DNA of 64,000 nt from Rhynchonema sp. JSB1_4 (lineage: Eukaryota; Nematoda; Chromadorea; Monhysterida; Xyalidae). Shown here one piece after another: positions 45,653-57,408 of the stretch. Location of the stretch: NCBI GenBank assembly GCA_030248065.1, contig JASAMV010007048.1:1-64000 (forward strand), in the 5' to 3' direction. The position numbers and the translations under genes are program-made. Under the pieces are notes generated by a model. It did no database searches and was not told the DNA's origin. It worked only from the letters and a program-made list of their open reading frames with translations. Position 1 is the first letter of the stretch. The number at the start of each line of letters is the position of its first letter.

Positions 45653-46592
45653 CTACAACGCACATTTATGCACGTTTCGTATGTGTCTGTACAAAGAACC
45701 AGAATCTGAAAATGCCCAGGAGCAATTGCGACAGACGTAAGGCTTCTCGCCAGTGTGCTTTCGTCTCATATGTCGATTGTAATGACAGATATATTTGAAT
45801 GTATAACCACAACAACCGTACGTCACCGCGCCCGAGTCAGAAACGCCACGCGCCGCCTCCATGTTGTGGGCAGATTGATCTGAGGCCGAGTTGCTTGAAA
45901 CAGCCTTGGATTTGACCATTGTTGACGAATTTGTGATGCGCCGACGTTTGACAATCTTTCGGGCTGGTGAGCTCACATTGATTCGCAGATCCTGGTCAGA
46001 GTCCGTGGTTGACAATGAGGATTGAACCAGTCGATGTGGATCGTCAAATTGTTCTTGTTTCACGACGACTGGTTCTTCATGACATGATTCACCCATAACA
46101 CTGGTCTGCGGCGAGTCCGCATTCAACGAGGCCTCTCCTTTATCCATCAGGGACACGCCTTGATCGATGGACCAGTCGGCAGCAGGAACTTGAAGTGCTG
46201 GTCGGACAATTGCTCTGCTGGTGGTGCGTGTAGCCTGCAAATGACAGGACATGCAAGGTCTTTCAACAGGATTTGAAGAGGACACAAGCTTTTTCAGATC
46301 TGACGCACCTGACTTTCGTCCAGTTCGCTCGTCACAATGAACATCAGACTATCGATCTTCCACTGGTGTTCATCGATAACCTGATCGATTTGACCCATTT
46401 GCGTCATGAATGAGGACACAAAGTTATTGAAGGTCTTTCTGGCTGCGGACTGCTCGCGACGCAGATGTTGGAGACCTGAAATATTTTCTTGTACTTCTGG
46501 TTTGTCTGTCAATTGCGAAACAAACGAATTCACTCACTACTGCTAATCTCCTTCACAGCCGTGTAGATCTCGACGCGAGTTTTGGGTGCCAT
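45653..46592 (-). CDS. ZF20: two-finger paralogue
   Basis: Exons 46592-46538, 46475-46309 and 46234-45653; 267 residues. The normally invariant ARRVS is ARGVS and DGKVTY is SGAVTY. Linker VKQEQFDDPH; DSDQD. Fingers: YGCCGYTFKYICHYNRHMRRKH and CRNCSWAFSDSGSLYRHIRNVH. Confidence 0.85.
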
Positions 46593-46867
46593 TTGAATGC
46601 GTGACTCGAAGATTATTATGCTCTTGCACCTCTTGAAATTCAACCAACATGCTTTCGACAACGTGACAACAAAACTTGATAAACTGTCGCAATGACATGA
46701 CAGTGTCGTTTGGGAAACGACAGCTTGAAACAAAACAACAACAATTTTACTTTTTGATCACAAAAGTGTTTATTCGAGCTCGAATTTTTTTAACGCGATT
46801 TCATTTGTAAGACAATCCAGATAATTGTCTGTTTTTAAAATGTGAGACATCAAACCACAAAGTATGT

Positions 46868-47852
46868 TCATTTCATCAATTTGTGCTTCCTTCGCTCATG
46901 GTCGCGCATGGCACTGGAGTCAGCAAACGGTCTCCCACATACCCGACACGGATACGGTTTCTCAAATGTGTGCTTGCGTCTGACGTGCTTTCGGAAATCG
47001 CCCGCCGCTTTGAACTCGAAGGCACAACATTTGTATGTCACTGTGCCGTCACTGGAGATGCAACGTGCTGATGCCGTGCTGTAATCGGATGCAAATCGGT
47101 TGACGACTGGGTTGGTCACGTTTTTATGTTTGTTGATCCATTGATGTCGAGTCGATTTCGATTTGTAATGCGGCTGCTTATTTCCACCAGCGGGCATTGA
47201 TGCAGTTCTCTTCGTTTGATCATAGTGGGATGAACAGGGGTTTTGGGCAGGGACCGGAGTTTCAGTTGATGTTGGTTGAATATGTAGTGAATCATCGAGT
47301 AATGGCACTTGTTCGTGTTTCACTACAGCTGTTTCAAGCGGAAGTTGATTCAATGCGATTGACTGCGAGCCTGGACTCGGACTTGAATGAGCGACTCCTT
47401 GATCAATCAGAGACCCGGGATTCGCCGCTGACCACGCCAAGACAGGGACTTCCGTTGTCGAAACTGACCTCGTTGTTGGTGTATCCTGCGATTTATGAAG
47501 AGCTGTCAAACATGTCGGTGAACTGCAACAACCCCAAAGCAAGTCATAAAACGTCAACCCACCAATTGGTTTTGTCCCAGTTCGTTAGTGACGATAAACA
47601 TCAAACTATCGATCTTCCACTGATGATCGTCGATGACCTGATCGATTTGGCCCATTCGTGCCATGAAGTTGGAGACATAATTGTTGAAGGTCTTCTTGGC
47701 TGCCGACTGTTCGCGACGCAGATGTTGCAAACCTTCAAAATTTCATCTATTGCATTGCGATTTGAACGCGAGTCACGAAATAAACAGATTTCCTCACTCG
47801 TGCTTATCTCTTTGACAGCCGCATAAATCTCATTGTGCGCCTTGGGTGCCAT
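46868..47852 (-). CDS. ZF21: two-finger paralogue
   Basis: Exons 47852-47798, 47732-47563 and 47485-46868; 280 residues. Exon 2 is 170 nt and ends QNQL like ZF22. Linker VKHEQVPLLDD and TPVPAQNP. ARCISSDGTVTYKCCAFEFK replaces the usual signature (CCA for CCG). Finger 2 is CRVCGRPFADSSAMRDHERRKH after TFEKPYP. Confidence 0.85.
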
Positions 47853-48125
47853 ACTTTGTGTCCGCTAGTCGCGATATTACCGAGACGGCTCAAGAGTAGT
47901 CCCTGGACAAGAACTTTATAAACTTTTGGCATCAGGACAACAAATGTACAAGTAGACTGCCTCGATCATGCAAGGACAGTATCGTATCGGAATCAACGAC
48001 ATTATGAAACATCAAGGCAAACGAATTATGATACGATATTTCTTTATTTCCAACGTCATACACACGATTACGCACATGAAAGCATTCAGGATTACAACCA
48101 GCAGTGAAAAATTAGATCATTTCAT

Positions 48126-49244
48126 TCATTTATGCATCCGCCTTTGGTGCTTGTATAAGGAGCTTGAGTCGGCAAACGCTTTCGGACACACCCGACAGAG
48201 AAACGGCTTCTCTCCGGTGTGTTTTCGTCTGACGTGTTTATCGTAATCAGAGGTGCTTCTGAACTGAAAGCTACAACAATTGTACGTCACCTTGCCTTTG
48301 CGCGAACGTCGATATGGTGGTGGTGCTGAATTGTTGATTGCTGGGTTGACGACCGGTTTCGAAACATTTGGTTCGGTGACATTTTGTTGACTGGATGTGG
48401 AGTTGTTATTCTGTCTGCTTGCTGTCGTCGTGCACATCTTCGTGTCCTCACGTCGAGATGAACTTGGTGCCAAGGCGAAGGCCAAGGTGTGCGAGTTCAA
48501 GTCTGAACCTGGGCTCTCGATCGATCCAGCATTCAACGTATCTTCAACATCGAGTTGTTCTTGCTTCACCATGGCAGGCTCATCGTTTGCAGTTGATGAC
48601 GAGTCTGGCACTGCATTCAAATCAACAGCGCCTTGATCAATCAGGGACGAATGATTGCTGGACCAGCTCGAAGCAACGATCTCTCCTGACGGCAACACTG
48701 CAGCCTGGGTGGTTGCTGTTGATGTCTCTCCCTGCATAGTCAATGTAGTCAATTTTTGACGACCACGATTAAATAAACAGCAAGGTGAAATTTGAACGCA
48801 CCAATTGATTCTGTTCCAGCTCACTCCTTACTATGAACATCAGGCTATCGATCTTCCACTGATGTTCGTCGATAACCTGATCGATTTGACTCATTTGAGT
48901 CATGAAATTGGACACGTAATTGTTGAATGTCTTCTTGGCCAAAGACTGTTCGCGACGCAGAAGCTGCAGACCTGGGATAATCATCAGATGCTGTTTTGGA
49001 TACCGTTGCAGTGAAACATCAGCTGGTCTATGCGGTATGCGCTACGTGTGCTTGACCCAGCACCCACATGCCCAGCTGACTATAGAATTAAAGCGTACGG
49101 ACAAAAAACCTTGCTTCTAAAAATCGAAAAAACCTACGGCTTTCCCCGATCATGGCGCGTAATTCACGAAAAACACAAAATTCACTCACTGGTGCTGATC
49201 TCCTGTACGGCCGTGCAGATCTCAATGCGAGCGTTTGGTGCCAT
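48126..49244 (-). CDS. ZF22: two-finger paralogue
   Basis: Exons 49244-49190, 48971-48802 and 48731-48126; 276 residues. The ARRVS signature is missing (YRRSRKGKVTYNCCSFQFRS). Linker VKQEQLDVEDTL. Finger 1 has CCS; finger 2 is CRVCPKAFADSSSLYKHQRRMH. Intron 1 is long (218 bp) and contains GTGAAACATCAG at 49011. Confidence 0.85.
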
Positions 49245-49543
49245 TCGGATCAGTGACTCGGTATGTGACGATCCTCCTTTGTGACAAGGACAAACGTTGA
49301 CGAATTTATTGGGAGCATCACGATGAGAACAACAAATCAAGTAGACCGCCCTGATAACGCAAGTACGGTGTTGTATCGGAAACAACGACGGCGCGAATCA
49401 TCACAAGGCAACAACTTCGCGATCATTATCAAAAATTTATTGCGGTTTCAGATAAACACGACATTGAACACAAATATATATGTAACAAACAACAACACGA
49501 TAGGACAAAAATACAATGGTGAGATGAAGGTGTGGAACTGCGT

Positions 49544-50465
49544 TCACTCATGCACTATGCGTTCGTGCCTGTACAAATCACTTGAATCAGCGAACGCTTT
49601 GGGACATTTGCGACACGCATACGGTCTCTCACCAGTGTGTCTGCGTCTGACGTGCTTCTCATAACCGTGTGCACTTCGGTACTCAAAGCCACAACAGTTG
49701 TAGGTCACTCTGCCGCCGCTGCTTGGTGCTAGAGAAGTCAGTGTTTGACCAATTTAGGCTGACTGGTCCTTTGTTGTTGTTTAGTTCGGCTCGCCACCGC
49801 CAGTGGTGCAGTCTTTTTGGCTTGCCCGCGTCGAGACGAACTTGGTGCGGACAATAATGCATCAGCATTTTGGTTCCGGTCTGAGACTGGAACTTGAGTT
49901 GACGCAGGCTCGGTAGCATGGAATAAATCATGTTCGTGTTTCACAACAAGGTCATCGAGCCCAAATTGACTCAATGAGAGTGAACGAGAATCTGAGACGA
50001 AGTCCTCTTGATCAATCAGGGGCACCTGGTCGCTCAGCCAGGTCGAAACAGGGGCCGCCGGTGGAAGTTTCTGTTGGGATCGCGGTGGCGCATCCTGTGG
50101 TGGATCGATGTTCGATGATCGTAATAAGAAACAGAACGAAACGAGCAGTGAGCAACGAGGATCACACACCAACTGGTTTTGTTCGAATTCGTTCCTGACG
50201 ACTGACATCAAACTGTCGATCTTCCATTGATGATTATCGATAACCTGATCGATCTGCATCATTTGGGGCACGAAAGTCGACACGTAGTTGTTGAAGGTTT
50301 TCTTGGGCGAAGATTGTTCGCGACGCAGAAGTTGAACACCAAGATGAAAACACGGCAAGACATGTATTTGCTGAGTACAGCTGGTAACGACAGTCAACAA
50401 AATATCTCACTTGTGCTGATCTCGTTCATCGCGGTGTAGATCTCAATTGGAGCACGGGGAGCCAT
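49544..50465 (-). pseudogene. ZF23: disrupted paralogue
   Basis: Exon 1 (50465-50411) is intact. At exon 2 (about 50338-50170) the acceptor AG is lost (TTGGTGTTCAAC where TCAG/GT is expected). In exon 3 (from about 50095) the linker frame stops after QPKLVKH, and the fingers (VTYNCCGFEYRSAHGYEKH, CRKCPKAFADSSDLYRHERIVH) continue in another frame without the ARRVS signature, so a few bases are missing near 49735. Confidence 0.75.
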
Positions 50466-50688
50466 CTTGACAACACAATTAGGATCTGATCGACTTGGAA
50501 AAGAATGCCAGAAGTCTTCTGTGCAATTTCTCGATAAGTAAAAATAAGCTGTCACAAGCACGAGCAGCATCGGCCCTGCAACGAGCATTCCACGCACTCA
50601 AACATCACCAAAGTTTGGAGAAAGTTTGGTGCTGAGTGAAAGCAAAAAGCACAAGTTGAAGTTTGAGCACATAACGATGCACAACCAA

Positions 50689-51971
50689 TCAATCATGATA
50701 GCGCAGCACATGGTAGCGCAGCTGGTCGGTATCGGAGAACGCCTTGTGACACGTGGCACATGCATGTGGCTTCTGCATGGTGTGCTTGCGCCTGACATGC
50801 CGATAGTAATTGCCGACGACCTTGAATTCGAAGCCACAACAATTGTACGTCACCTGGCCACCTGGATTGACGTGACGCACCGTTTTCGCGTGATAACAAG
50901 CCGGAATGCGCACACCACCCGACACCAGAGCACCCCTGGAGGCTGACGCGTTTTGCGTTTTTCGTTTGAAAGGGCTGATCCGCCTAATGGCTGGCATCGG
51001 CGCTGTTTTGCTGGCAGACAACTGTTGAATTGCGCTGGTCTGCGACGAGCTGCTGGGTGCTGCGTACATATTCACACTGTCACCTGCTGTGAACAATCGC
51101 ACTTGACGTTGACGTGACGTGCTGGTTGTACGGGATAGTACATCTGACAGTAGGTCCTGGTCTGAGACCGAAACGTCCATCGCTGACAATGCCTCCATGG
51201 GTGTTGTGGTGACCGCGAAATCCAATATTTCCTCTTGTTTGCCCGCAACTGCTGCGGCTTCAGGACCTGGTAATGTTTCATGAACCTCATTTTCCGTTCT
51301 TGGTTCCTGTTTGACAGCAGGCTCACTGTTCGGCTGATTCGGTGATGAGCAGAGCTGTGCCAGAGTGACAGGTAACTGATGTGAGTCTGCGACCACACGC
51401 AGTCCGTTTCCTTGATGCGGCAGGGACGAATGAGTGTCACTCGGCCAGCCGGAGACAGGGATGTGCTGGTGAATTCGTGAAGCCTGCAATTTTGCTTTGC
51501 AGTAAAAATTGCGCGTGAAGCATCAAATCGCTTTCAAGACAAAACTACCAACCTGTGCCAGTTCATGCTCATATTTGAATATCAAACTATCGATCGTCAA
51601 CGCATGCTGATGGATCATGTGATCGATTTGTGTCATTCTATTCTTAAACGACGTGGCGAACACGTTGAATGCGTTCTCCGCGGCCAATTGTTCGTGACGC
51701 ACTAGGTGCAGATCTGGAGATAGGAAGCCGCGTTTTACTCGATGTTAAAAACCTGGTGATTAGATCAGTCAACCTGTCATTATGATCAGTCTACGAAAGC
51801 CGAAACAGTCCGATCAGCAAGTTTGATGTTGAATACAGACATTTTTTGTATGTTTCGTCATGTGCCACAACGATAAACATAAGGATCGGACATCCACAAA
51901 ATAGTGTGAAAAACTAGCTTTTCGCAATCTCCTTCAGACAGTCGTATGTTTCGTTGCCATTGTTGTGTGCC
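50689..51971 (-). CDS. ZF24: divergent two-finger paralogue
   Basis: Exons 51971-51917, 51713-51553 and 51483-50689; 336 residues if the first donor is used. Exon 1 (MAHNNGNETYDCLKEIAK) would need a GC donor (AAAA/GCTAGT) to keep phase 1. Exon 2 is the most diverged of the two-finger group (LVRHEQLAAENAFNVF, HMIHQHALTIDSLIF). The linker has two Lys-x-Glu motifs (VKQEPRTEN and GKQEEILDF). Fingers: YNCCGFEFKVVGNYYRHVRRKH and CATCHKAFSDTDQLRYHVLRYH. The exon 1 lesion may mean it is inactive. Confidence 0.65.
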
Positions 51972-52369
51972 ATAGTTGGCAGTCACATGTGGAGCAAATG
52001 GCGTTGAACTGTTTTTGATCACAATAAAAGGATCTGCGAAAGCAATTTGTGAATACACATTTTTGAAATCGGTTCTCTTCATTTCTTGTCTGATAGACCG
52101 CCGGTTGGGCAGCTTCGTGGTTGTATCACGATGCCTCACTGTAATTCAAGCAGCTGTTAAAATTTGGTAGCACGTTTCATTCAAAAATTAAAGCCAAACA
52201 ACATATTTGATTTTGAGTGTCCGACAAAGAAAAGAAAATCGACAAGAAACGAATCATATACGTACACAATTAAAAAAACACATACCGGTCATGAAATGAC
52301 AGAAAAAACAGTACAAATGACAGTAACAACAGCACAAGAGACAGTAAAAACAACAGAATTCTGACAAGA
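51972..52369. other. Intergenic between ZF24 and ZF25
   Basis: AT-rich. The last 100 bases have repeated ACAGTAA/ACAGAA words, the reverse of short T-rich 3' UTR sequence for ZF25. No promoter block like that of other array genes was found. Confidence 0.3.
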
Positions 52370-53442
52370 TCAAATCGCAGAGAGTCTATGCGTTTGCCGT
52401 TCATGCCTGCGCATGTTCCCGCCATCAGCGAAAGCTCTCGAGCAGATTCGACATTTGAATGGTCTCTCGCCCATGTGCTTGTTCCTGACATGTCGCTGGT
52501 AGTTGCCGGAACATTTGAATGCAAAGTCACAACAATGGTAGGTCACTTCGCCTTCGTGCGATACGCGACGCGCTGATGCCAAACTGAAGTCGGTGGGAAC
52601 AGTGGGCGTGGACACGGATGTGTTTCGAGCATGTTTCATGGAAGTCGACCGTTTCAATTTGGAGGCTGCACTCGATTTCGCAACACGCCGCAGCTTGGTG
52701 CCTGTCGTTATTGTGGCCATGTTTCTGTGACGAGACGTACTTGGCACCAGCACATTAGCCAGTGAGTCCTGGTCTGCCACCGGAACGTCCAAAGCGGACA
52801 ATGATTGCATGGGTGACATCATCACCGTTGGTTCATCGAAATCATCCATCTGTTCTTGTTTCATCACTGATAGACTCTGTGGTTCGGGTTCATCACGAGC
52901 ACCATTTTGATGCATCACGTTGTGGTCTGAGACCGGAGTTGGTTGAAGATCTTGGTCTTGCTGAATCAGGGACGTTGCCTGATCACTTGGTGCCGCTTGG
53001 ATAGGCAGGTAATGATGCTGGGTTGACGGATGTGGTTGAGCCTATATGTAAATTGACCATTGCTTGTCTGAAAATGAAGCATCGCCAACTTAAAAATACT
53101 GAGCCACACCTGGACTTGTGCCGACTGGTTGGTGACCTCGAACATCAACGTATCAATTTTCCATTGATGTTCGTCGATCACCTGATCAATTTGGCTCATT
53201 TGGTTCATAAATGTAGACACAAAGCTGGAGAACGTTTTCTTGGCCGTGGACTGTTCGCGGCGGAGAAGTTGTAGACCTAGAATCAGTCAACATTTCAACA
53301 AATGTGCAAAAATGCGACGTTTCTTCAATTACCGAAAAATTTGTGATTGAGAAATTTTCATTTGTTGGCAAACACAGTTTACTACGTACTGACTTGTGCT
53401 CAGCTGCTTGACGGTCGTGTACATTTCAGCATTGGGTGCCAT
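52370..53442 (-). CDS. ZF25: two-finger paralogue
   Basis: Exons 53442-53394, 53276-53110 and 53041-52370; 295 residues. Exon 1 is two codons shorter (MAPNAEMYTTVKQLS). Linker VMKQEQMDDFDEP and DVPVADQDS, with another DQD earlier. Fingers: YHCCDFAFKCSGNYQRHVRNKH (CCD) and CRICSRAFADGGNMRRHERQTH, closest in helix to ZF2 at the far end of the array. Confidence 0.85.
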
Positions 53443-53983
53443 GACCGACTACTTTGGCTAAATAAAACGGTCAAGTTTTGGAACAGCGGTTTCCAAGAGT
53501 ATACACTGAGCAATTGACGGTAACTGCCCTGATCAGAGACAGCATCGCAGCAATACAACGATTGTTTTCAACATTCAGTAAGCATACCGGCATTTTTCAG
53601 ATCATATTCATTTTCACAAAAAACCAACAACGTAACAATCAAGGCAGTCCAACTGGTAAACGGGTCAGACGACATCCTTAGTACCCAATATAAATGCATG
53701 AATCATAAGAAATGTGAAACACAAACAACTGACACTGCGGCCGGCATGCACTTTGTTGGTGTCAGCGAGTTGATTGGGGGTCCTGGTTAACTTTACGACT
53801 TGCGCACAGGTCAACTTTGCAATTTATAGCAAAAAGTAAACCAGAATAGTCTTGCATAAAAACACAGCTCCGATCAACCTAACGGTGTGAGGCCATACCA
53901 GCAAAATATACGTATACCTGCCGACATAAAATCTCAGATTCTCAGTACAAATAAGAATAAAAGTAAAAACATTTATCATCAAT

Positions 53984-55539
53984 TTACGTCGGAGGTGTGC
54001 TGGGTTTACGTCGCACCAACACACGAATCAAACGACGTCCAGTCACACCCGGTCGGTTGGCATTGATGGTGGCCTTGTGAATCAGGGCTTTCATCGGTGA
54101 TCGTTTCACTGTTGGGCCAGCGGGCTGATGTTTCACATTTGTGTGATCCGTCAAACGTGACGGCCCACTGCCAGCTACTTTTTGCACACTGCCGGCCGCC
54201 AAAGATGCAGTGATCACACGAGTGACTTGGTCAGGCGACGATGTCTTGGTCGTCTTTGTCGTTGTGGGTGACGTTGATGGTTTGGCTTGTTTGATGATCG
54301 GGCGCAGCTTTTGTTTTTTGGACGGCCGTCCGCGTTTCCGCTTCATGACGATTGCCGCTGCTGCAGCTGCACTGGACGTGACACTTTGCGATGTGCTCGG
54401 TGATGTTTCATTATCATCATTATCCGACGTTTCAAACACCACATCTTTGTGCATCTGCCTTCGATGTTCGTTCAGCCTGATCTTGTACGCAAACGAAGTG
54501 TCCTTGCACAATTCGCATTTGTGCTTTCGAACGGTCAGATGTCGAGTGGTGACGTGACGTTTGTATTTCCACAAGTCCTTGAAGGCAAAATTGCAACAAT
54601 GATACATGATCTTGCCGTTGTCGTGCACGCGGGCGGCGGATTCGGGACTGTACTCGGCTGGCACACTGATCTTGGACAGTCCCACCAATGAGACGCTGCG
54701 CGGACGTTTGGCCTTGAACGAATACATCTTGTGTTTCTTCTGCGTCGCCGAGACCATCGATTTCCATTTCGACGCCAGTGGATCTTTCCGAGGCCGACCC
54801 TGGTTCTTTTTTGGTTTCATGAAATCCTGCAACCCACTGCTTGTTGGTGCTAGTGCATCAGCGAGTGGGTCAAGTTCTGAGTCGGCAACCAGTCCTTTAG
54901 GTGACAACGTGTCTTGAAAGGATGTCGATCTCGGTAGCAGCAATGTTTCATCGACTATCATTGGTTCTTGTTTGACAATAGCTGTGGTTGTGGATTCATC
55001 TGGATTCTCATCCTGAGGTTCGGTTTTCGGCGAAATCGCAACGAATGGCACCACGTCTGAGACCGGATCCACCAATTTGCCTTGATCAATCAGGGGCGAG
55101 ATGCTGACTGACAGGGTGGAGACCGGACTCGGAGACGACGGATGATGAGGTTCGAGTGGTGGAGACTAAAACATGAAATTATGATAAAACAAAATAATAA
55201 AAAATTAACAGTTAAACTTCGCAAACCTCATCGCGCGCTGGTTGATTCATGGCCATAAACATCAAACTGTCGATTTTGCACTGATGATGATCGATAACTT
55301 GATCGATTCGACTCATCTGATTCAACAGTGCCGCCACGGCCTTTCTTGCAAGTGACTGCTCATGACGTAAATTTTCGAGACCTGCAACCCACACACACGT
55401 ATGTACTGTAACATCAATAGCTGTGATGTTTCGCAACAACTGTGTTTGAAAAAAAACACAGATGTAAAGTTATGAAGAACTCACTAGTGGTCACTTCACT
55501 GACAGCGTTGCACATTTCGGGTTGAGAGTTTGGCGCCAT
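53984..55539 (-). CDS. ZF26: long paralogue with AT-hook-like motifs
   Basis: Exons 55539-55485, 55381-55227 and 55165-53984; 463 residues, the longest. Exon 1 is MAPNSQPEMCNAVSEVTTS, the form shared with ZF27-ZF31, and exon 2 has LRHEQSLARKAVAALLNQ. Linker VKQEPMIVDETLLLP. Two AT-hook-like cores, NQGRPRKDP before the fingers and KRKRGRPSKKQK after them, suggest minor-groove DNA contact. Fingers: YHCCNFAFKDLWKYKRHVTTRH and CELCKDTSFAYKIRLNEHRRQMH. The C-terminal 120 residues are Thr/Lys/Arg-rich with no finger. GATGTTTCA occurs twice in its codons (54129 and 54402). Confidence 0.85.
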
Positions 55540-55881
55540 GGTAAATGTGAACAGACCCAATCTAAAAGCACACAATTGCAATTTGCATTCACACCACATT
55601 ATAAAGATAAGTGATATTATCCAAAGATAAACTACCCGGATCAGGTATGCTTCGAACTTTTAACGAATAATGGTAAACAAATCCTGGTCATCTCTTGGTA
55701 AATCAAGATATTTATTGTGGCATAATGTCAATCAAAAACACAACAATTATAAGTGTACGCAGACGTGTGATCAAAAACAAACAAAGAAATTTTCCACATT
55801 ACAACAAACCACTAGCTTATCAACAACAGCAAAGAACAACTGCGCAAGACTTCACGATCTCATCAGTGCAAACCCCTACAT

Positions 55882-56977
55882 TTATTTTGAAGACTTGGCT
55901 TCATAAGATCGCTTGATTCTAGATTTCGATATGAAATGCACCAGTCGCAAATGTCGCTGTAAATTATGTTTCTGGGCGAACGCTTTGCCGCACTTGATAC
56001 AGCTGTGCGGCTTGTCACCGGTGTGCTTCAAAGCGTGCGCTCGTAAATGCCATTTCGTCACGAACGTCGCTGGACAGTGGTCACACTTGTGCGGTCTCAC
56101 GCCCAGGTGTTTGCTTCGCACATGGAACTGGTATCCGGGCAGGCTCGTTAACGTATGACCACAGTGACAAGTGTACGTCACTTTGCCGTCGGCCGACACC
56201 CGACGTCCGGCTTGGGTACTGTACGTTTCCAAACGTGTGTCTTGCAACGAAGTCGATGGCTCAAAACCGGCCGATGTTGCAGTTGTGTGGCGCTTTCTGG
56301 CGGACGCAAATCGGCGATTCACAATCTTGCGTCGTTTCGGACTGCAGCGTGTTGCGGGATCCTGGGCTAACAATGTGTCCAGAAAGGATGTCGATGTCGG
56401 CAACAGTAATGTTTCATCGACGATCATTGGTTCAGGTTTGACAACAGCTGCGGTTGTCGATTCATCGTAGTCTTCATTCTGAGGTTTCGGCACAACGTCT
56501 GAGACCGGATCGACTGATTGGCCTTGATGGATCAGGGGCGAGGTGCTGACTGATGTTGCAGAGAACGGCGTATGCTGGGATATTCCATCGTGAGGTTCGA
56601 GTGACACAGACTGGAAGATAAAAATCAGATAAAGCGGCAAAAAACAGAAATAAAATAAATTTTCCATTAAAGCAACACACACCTCATCACGTGGCTGTTG
56701 ATTCATGGCCATGAACATCAAACTATCGATTTTGCACTGATGCTGATCGATAACTTGATCAATTCGACTCATGTGATTCATCAGTGCCGCCACGGCCTTT
56801 TTTGCAAGCGACTGCTCATGACGTAAATAGTCAAGGCCTGCAAAAGGTAGTTGAACTTGCAGATGTTTCAAAGCAACAAGAAATTGAAATTTGAAAACCA
56901 AACCAGAAACCAAAAAACCCACTTGCGGTTACGTCACAAACAACGCTACATATTTCGGGACGTGTGCTTGGCGCCAT
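55882..56977 (-). CDS. ZF27: three-finger subfamily member
   Basis: Exons 56977-56923, 56837-56683 and 56610-55882; 312 residues. Here the first finger is C-x-C (YTCHCGHTLTSLPGYQFHVRSKH), followed by two canonical fingers, CDHCPATFVTKWHLRAHALKH and CIKCGKAFAQKHNLQRHLRLVH, with LGVRPHK and TGDKPHS linkers. Linker V-K-P-E instead of VKQE; much of it is shared with ZF26 (EPMIVDETLLLPTSTSF). GATGTTTCA is in intron 1. Confidence 0.85.
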
Positions 56978-57188
56978 GACGATGACAGAACCAAATCTGT
57001 GAACACTGAAGAAAGAACGAAGATTCACCCACGAAAAACAAATATAAGTGTGACTTTATGACAAGTAAGCCACTCGGATCAGGTTGGCTTCGTTGACTGT
57101 CAACGAACAACTTTCAACAAATCATGCGTCACCGCTTGGTCAATCGAATGCTTTTATTGTTTAGAAAAGTCCATCAAAATATGTATAG

Positions 57189-57250
57189 TATTGGTCGCAC
57201 AATGACCATAATGAGAATCCATCCAAAACCACCTTGATCTTCAGGATTCC
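57189..57250. mobile_element. TA-MITE, one-ended fragment D
   Basis: TATTGGTCGCACAATGACC followed by sequence matching, in reverse, the right arm of copy A; no second terminus. Lies between ZF27 and ZF28. Confidence 0.65.
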
Positions 57251-57408
57251 AAAGATGAGCCACGCTTAACCACTGCGCCAAAAAAAAAAACCCCCCAAAA
57301 AACAATATTGTTGTTCAATGCAGCCGTTTATAGCATGGGCAAATGAAATGAAAAACACCTGGATGAATCGAACAAATGGCAGTCAAACAACAATGAATCA
57401 ACACACAT

